Source of the DNA: Hyphomicrobium sp.
GTDB lineage: Bacteria; Pseudomonadota; Alphaproteobacteria; Rhizobiales; Hyphomicrobiaceae
Direction of reading: 5' to 3'
Length of the DNA: 64,000 bases
Assembly: GCA_022843145.1 (NCBI GenBank)
Contig: JALHOF010000008.1
Span: forward strand, 1 to 64,000
The number at the start of each line of letters is the position of its first letter. Within the stretch, counting starts at the first letter, position 1. Below, in pieces: positions 61,254-64,000 of this stretch. The notes beneath the pieces are model-generated. The model was not told where the DNA came from. It was given only the letters and a program-made list of their open reading frames with translations, and made no database searches. The position numbers were made by a program, and so were the translations under genes.

Positions 61254-62942
61254 TTATTCGACGATGAACCCGTAGTCGCCCTTCAGATCGCCGACGGGCT
61301 GCGCTTGTCCGCGGCCGTAGATGCGATTGATGTGACCCAGGAAGTTGGCCTTCATGTCGCTTGCGTCGGCGAGGCCGTCGAGCGGGCGGGCGAGCTGCTG
61401 GCGGGACGTCGGACGCACCATGTAGGGCGTGACGATGACCACGAGCTCGGTCTCCTGCTTGACGAAGTCGCGCGAGCGGAACAGCGTGCCGAGCACCGGC
61501 AGATCCTTGAGGCCGGGGAAGCCGTCGATGTTCTGACGGGTGTCCTCCGACAAGAGCCCGGCCATCGCCAGCGAACCACCGGAAGGCAGTTCCACCGTCG
61601 ATCGCGCCTGACGCTTCTTGAGGGCCGGGATCGACAGGTTGGCGAGCTGCACCGCGCCCTGGTTGGTCAGTTCCGAAACTTCGGTTTCGATCTTGAGCGA
61701 GATGCGGCCTTCCGACATGACGATCGGGGTGAACGACACGCCGACACCGAACTCCTTGTAGACGACCGAGATCTGGCCCGAGCTGTCGACGACCGGGATC
61801 GGATACTCGCCGCCGGCCAGGAACTTCGCGGTTTCACCGGAGACTGCGGTCAGGTTCGGCTCGGCCAGCGTCTTGATCAGGCCGTCGCGTTCCATGGCGC
61901 GGAGGGCATGTGTGATCCGGTTGCCGCCAAATTCAGCAGCACCTGCTAGGCCGCTGTTGCCGAAGCTTGTCGCGTCGCCGCTCGGACCGCCATTGTAGTT
62001 GAGAACGCGGCCGAACGTGCTTGAACCGCCTTCGAGATCGACGCCAGGCGTCGGAAGTCCGCCGAGACCGGCCGCGGCCGTCAGCGGCAATGCGTTCGCC
62101 GTCAGCAGCGCCGTCGAGAAGTTTCCGGCGTTGATCGCCGCGCCGAGGTTGATGCCGAATTGCTTCAACAGCGTGCGCTGAACTTCGGCCACGGTGACCT
62201 TCAGCATCACCTGCTCCTCACCTTCGACGTTGAGCAGGTTGATGACTTTCTTTTCACCCGCGCCGCCGCCGCCGCCGCCCTTGCCGTTGGGCTGCAACTG
62301 GAAGCTCGCGTTGAAGCTGCCGCCGCCACCGTTCGCGCCCTGGCCGCCTTGCTGCTGCGCACCGCCACCGACCGACGAGATCAGATCGGTGTTGGCTTCC
62401 GCGAAGCGCTCGGCAATGTCGGCTGCGCGGTTCGAGTCGATCGGCGTCCGCACCGAGCCGACCAGCACCAGCGCCTTGCCGGCCATTTCCGACTTGACGT
62501 TGGAGCCGGGGATCAGCCGCTTCAAGAGCGCGTCGAGGCTCGTCAGATCGGCGCCGACCGTGACTTCGACCGTCAGCACCTGCTGGCCGTTCGCGTCGAA
62601 GAAGAAGGCATTCGTCTGGCCCGCCTTCTTGGCGATCAGGAACACCCGGTCAGCCGACTGCACCACCGCGTCGACGTTGTTCGGGTCGCCGACGAGCACG
62701 TCCTTCAGTTCGAACGGGAACTGGACGAGGAACGACTTGCCGACACCCAGCGCGACCTTCTTGGTCAGCGGGAAGGCGGCGTTGTGGGGAATTGTCAGCA
62801 CCGAATGCTTGCTGACGTCGGGAGCCTGCGAGGCGTCCCGATCCTTGGGGCCTGCCAGTGCCGGCGTGGCGATCGCCATCGACATCGATCCGGCCAGCGT
62901 CAGCACCAGCGCGCCGATGGCCCTCATGAGGGTGTTCCGCAT
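61254..62942 (-). CDS. cpaC: Tad pilus outer-membrane secretin CpaC (RcpA)
   Basis: From ATG 62942, behind AGGAAGG, the 562-residue protein has a signal peptide and N-terminal BON/N0-like domain (KVALGVGKSFLVQFPFELKD). A Gly-rich loop follows (about 205-235, with a GGGGGGAGE run). The secretin domain contains LIKTLAEPNLTAVSGETAKF, LAGGEYPIPV and VELPSGGSLAMAGLLSEDTR. It forms the outer-membrane pore for the Flp pilus. Confidence 0.94.
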   Translation of the reverse strand: MRNTLMRAIGALVLTLAGSMSMAIATPALAGPKDRDASQAPDVSKHSVLTIPHNAAFPLTKKVALGVGKSFLVQFPFELKDVLVGDPNNVDAVVQSADRVFLIAKKAGQTNAFFFDANGQQVLTVEVTVGADLTSLDALLKRLIPGSNVKSEMAGKALVLVGSVRTPIDSNRAADIAERFAEANTDLISSVGGGAQQQGGQGANGGGGSFNASFQLQPNGKGGGGGGAGEKKVINLLNVEGEEQVMLKVTVAEVQRTLLKQFGINLGAAINAGNFSTALLTANALPLTAAAGLGGLPTPGVDLEGGSSTFGRVLNYNGGPSGDATSFGNSGLAGAAEFGGNRITHALRAMERDGLIKTLAEPNLTAVSGETAKFLAGGEYPIPVVDSSGQISVVYKEFGVGVSFTPIVMSEGRISLKIETEVSELTNQGAVQLANLSIPALKKRQARSTVELPSGGSLAMAGLLSEDTRQNIDGFPGLKDLPVLGTLFRSRDFVKQETELVVIVTPYMVRPTSRQQLARPLDGLADASDMKANFLGHINRIYGRGQAQPVGDLKGDYGFIVE

Positions 62943-62986
62943 AGTCGCTACCTTCCTAATCCTCGTCACTGTCGAATCTCGTTTGC

Positions 62987-63787
62987 TCAGTTCACGCCGT
63001 ACGCGCGCGATCTGGCGCCGTAACGCAGGATACGGATGGCGTTGCCACGCTGCTTGTTGATGTCGTTTCCACTCGACGGGCCACTCTCGCCCGCCAGATC
63101 GGCGACCGAGCGCAGCGCCAGGCTGATCTCGCCCATCGATGCGCCGAGCGCGAGCAGCTCGGACTGCTTGGGCGTCAGCTCGAGCGTCGCGGTGTTGGCC
63201 GCGCCGTCGGTGGACTTCTTGCCTTCCTTGCTCTCGATCTGCTGGCCGAGTGCGAGCACGCGGACGTTGCGGAACAAGGTGTCGGAGACGTGCTCCTCGC
63301 CGCCGCCCTTGGTCCGCAAGCGGCGGATCAGGATGACGTCGACGTGGTCGTTGGGGAGGATGAGGCGTCCGACGGACGTCTCTTCCTTGATCTTGGTCGA
63401 GATGGCGCGCATGCCGGCCGGCAGGATCGCGGCGAGGACGCCGCCCTGGCCGGGCTTTATCAGCTTGTGCGCGGTGATGGGTTCGCCAGCCAGGATCGGC
63501 GCACGAGCGATGGCGCCGGACAGTTCACGTTGCGCCGACTGCTGGGAACGCGTGATGAACGTCGGCGTCACGGCGTCGGCCGGCCAGGTCTGCCACTTGA
63601 AATCTTTCTCGCCGGCGATCTGGCCAAGACCGATGTCGGCGCGCGCGACCAGAACTTCGGTCTTGTTGATTTCGACCGTGACCTGCTTCTGCGGCTGCGG
63701 CTTGTTGACGATCCCCTTCGTCATCACAAACGCCATCAGTCCGGCAACGCCGGCGACCGACAGACCGATCAATTGAGCTCGTTTCAT
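62987..63787 (-). CDS. cpaB: Tad pilus assembly protein CpaB (RcpC)
   Basis: The 266-residue protein from ATG 63787 has one N-terminal helix (LIGLSVAGVAGLMAFVMTKG) and a SAF/beta-clip domain (EVLVARADIGLGQIAGEKDF, then LAGEPITAHKLIKPGQGGVL and LPAGMRAISTKIKEETSVGR). It anchors the secretin complex to the periplasmic wall. It is the first gene of the minus-strand operon seen here; the pilin and prepilin peptidase genes that usually precede it must lie outside the window or elsewhere. Confidence 0.93.
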   Translation of the reverse strand: MKRAQLIGLSVAGVAGLMAFVMTKGIVNKPQPQKQVTVEINKTEVLVARADIGLGQIAGEKDFKWQTWPADAVTPTFITRSQQSAQRELSGAIARAPILAGEPITAHKLIKPGQGGVLAAILPAGMRAISTKIKEETSVGRLILPNDHVDVILIRRLRTKGGGEEHVSDTLFRNVRVLALGQQIESKEGKKSTDGAANTATLELTPKQSELLALGASMGEISLALRSVADLAGESGPSSGNDINKQRGNAIRILRYGARSRAYGVN

Positions 63788-63869
63788 CTCGCAATAGCCC
63801 CCATCGACACGGGGCAGGCTCCCAAAGCGGAAGCACCCCAATTTCAAGGGAGAGTGTGCGGGACAAACG

Positions 63870-63884
63870 TCAATGTGAGGTTAA
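63870..63884. promoter_or_regulatory. CtrA-like site upstream of cpaB
   Basis: On the minus strand TTAA-CCTCACA-TTGAC matches the CtrA box except for one base in the second half-site. It lies 83 to 97 bases upstream of the cpaB ATG. Control of Flp pili by CtrA is known in Caulobacter; binding here is inferred. Confidence 0.5.
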
Positions 63885-64000
63885 CCCGGGCCTCGAAATG
63901 AGACGGGTTCGGCTTTTCCGGGACACGCGAGCCATAGTGGTTTCGGGTTCTGGACGCGTTTGCGGCGGGGGCGCGCCGGCACGTTTCAGCTCACGAGTGC

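Overview
The window reads as chromosomal DNA of an alphaproteobacterium, most likely order Hyphomicrobiales (Rhizobiales). It is GC-rich. Pointers to the group are ChpT of the CtrA phosphorelay, a Caulobacter-type Cpa/Tad pilus operon, a kdsB-pheA pair beside a membrane-anchored cytochrome c, a Yej-type peptide importer and several small secreted families typical of the group. These are inferences from protein family and gene order; no search was run.

Region 1-9.1 kb is accessory. It holds the right end of an IS3-family element, a small Cys-rich secreted protein, a pair of overlapping small genes, a probable toxin-antitoxin locus with a third gene and an operator of two abutting palindromes, a lone IS1-type transposase gene, a lipoprotein, a SulP anion transporter and a small XRE regulator with a nested palindrome upstream. 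Two inverted copies of a palindrome-containing repeat (1085-1120 and 7258-7293) bracket most of this. Region 9.1-13.9 kb is a metal/copper envelope cluster (VIT1-like fragment, SHOCT protein, Met-rich Spy/LTXXQ protein, DUF302 protein, copper P-type ATPase, membrane protein). From 14.1 to 16.0 kb lies a gene graveyard: fragments of a CusA-type efflux pump, an ArdC antirestriction protein, an unknown protein and a tyrosine recombinase. Together these suggest an old, decayed mobile island.

From 16 kb the content is mostly core: a NarL/NarX-type two-component pair, an Rrf2 regulator, der, holC, rlmJ, a run of small secreted proteins with a 24-bp tandem repeat, a FetAB-like exporter, a second SulP transporter, chpT with a CheY-like gene, cysQ, a DUF1134 protein, a coiled-coil membrane protein, an M23 peptidase, purE-purK, rpsU with a long Gly-rich tail, a lipase-like hydrolase, a LysM lipoprotein, an SDR enzyme, pheA, kdsB and cytochrome c.

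Region 43.4-51.1 kb is a five-gene oligopeptide ABC importer operon with two tandem solute-binding proteins. An NlpC/P60 hydrolase and an M17 aminopeptidase follow on the other strand. Region 54.3-63.8 kb encodes the Tad/Flp pilus machine: tadD on the plus strand converges on cpaB-cpaC-cpaD-cpaE-cpaF-tadB-tadC on the minus strand. The pilin and prepilin peptidase genes are not in the window. CtrA-like sites (TTAA-N7-TTRA) lie upstream of the chpT-linked regulator, of tadD and of cpaB. This suggests that the pilus genes and the phosphorelay locus share cell-cycle control. The most notable unexplained items are the three-gene toxin-antitoxin locus, the CtrA-like site set, the inverted repeat pair around the accessory segment, and the Gly-rich S21 protein.
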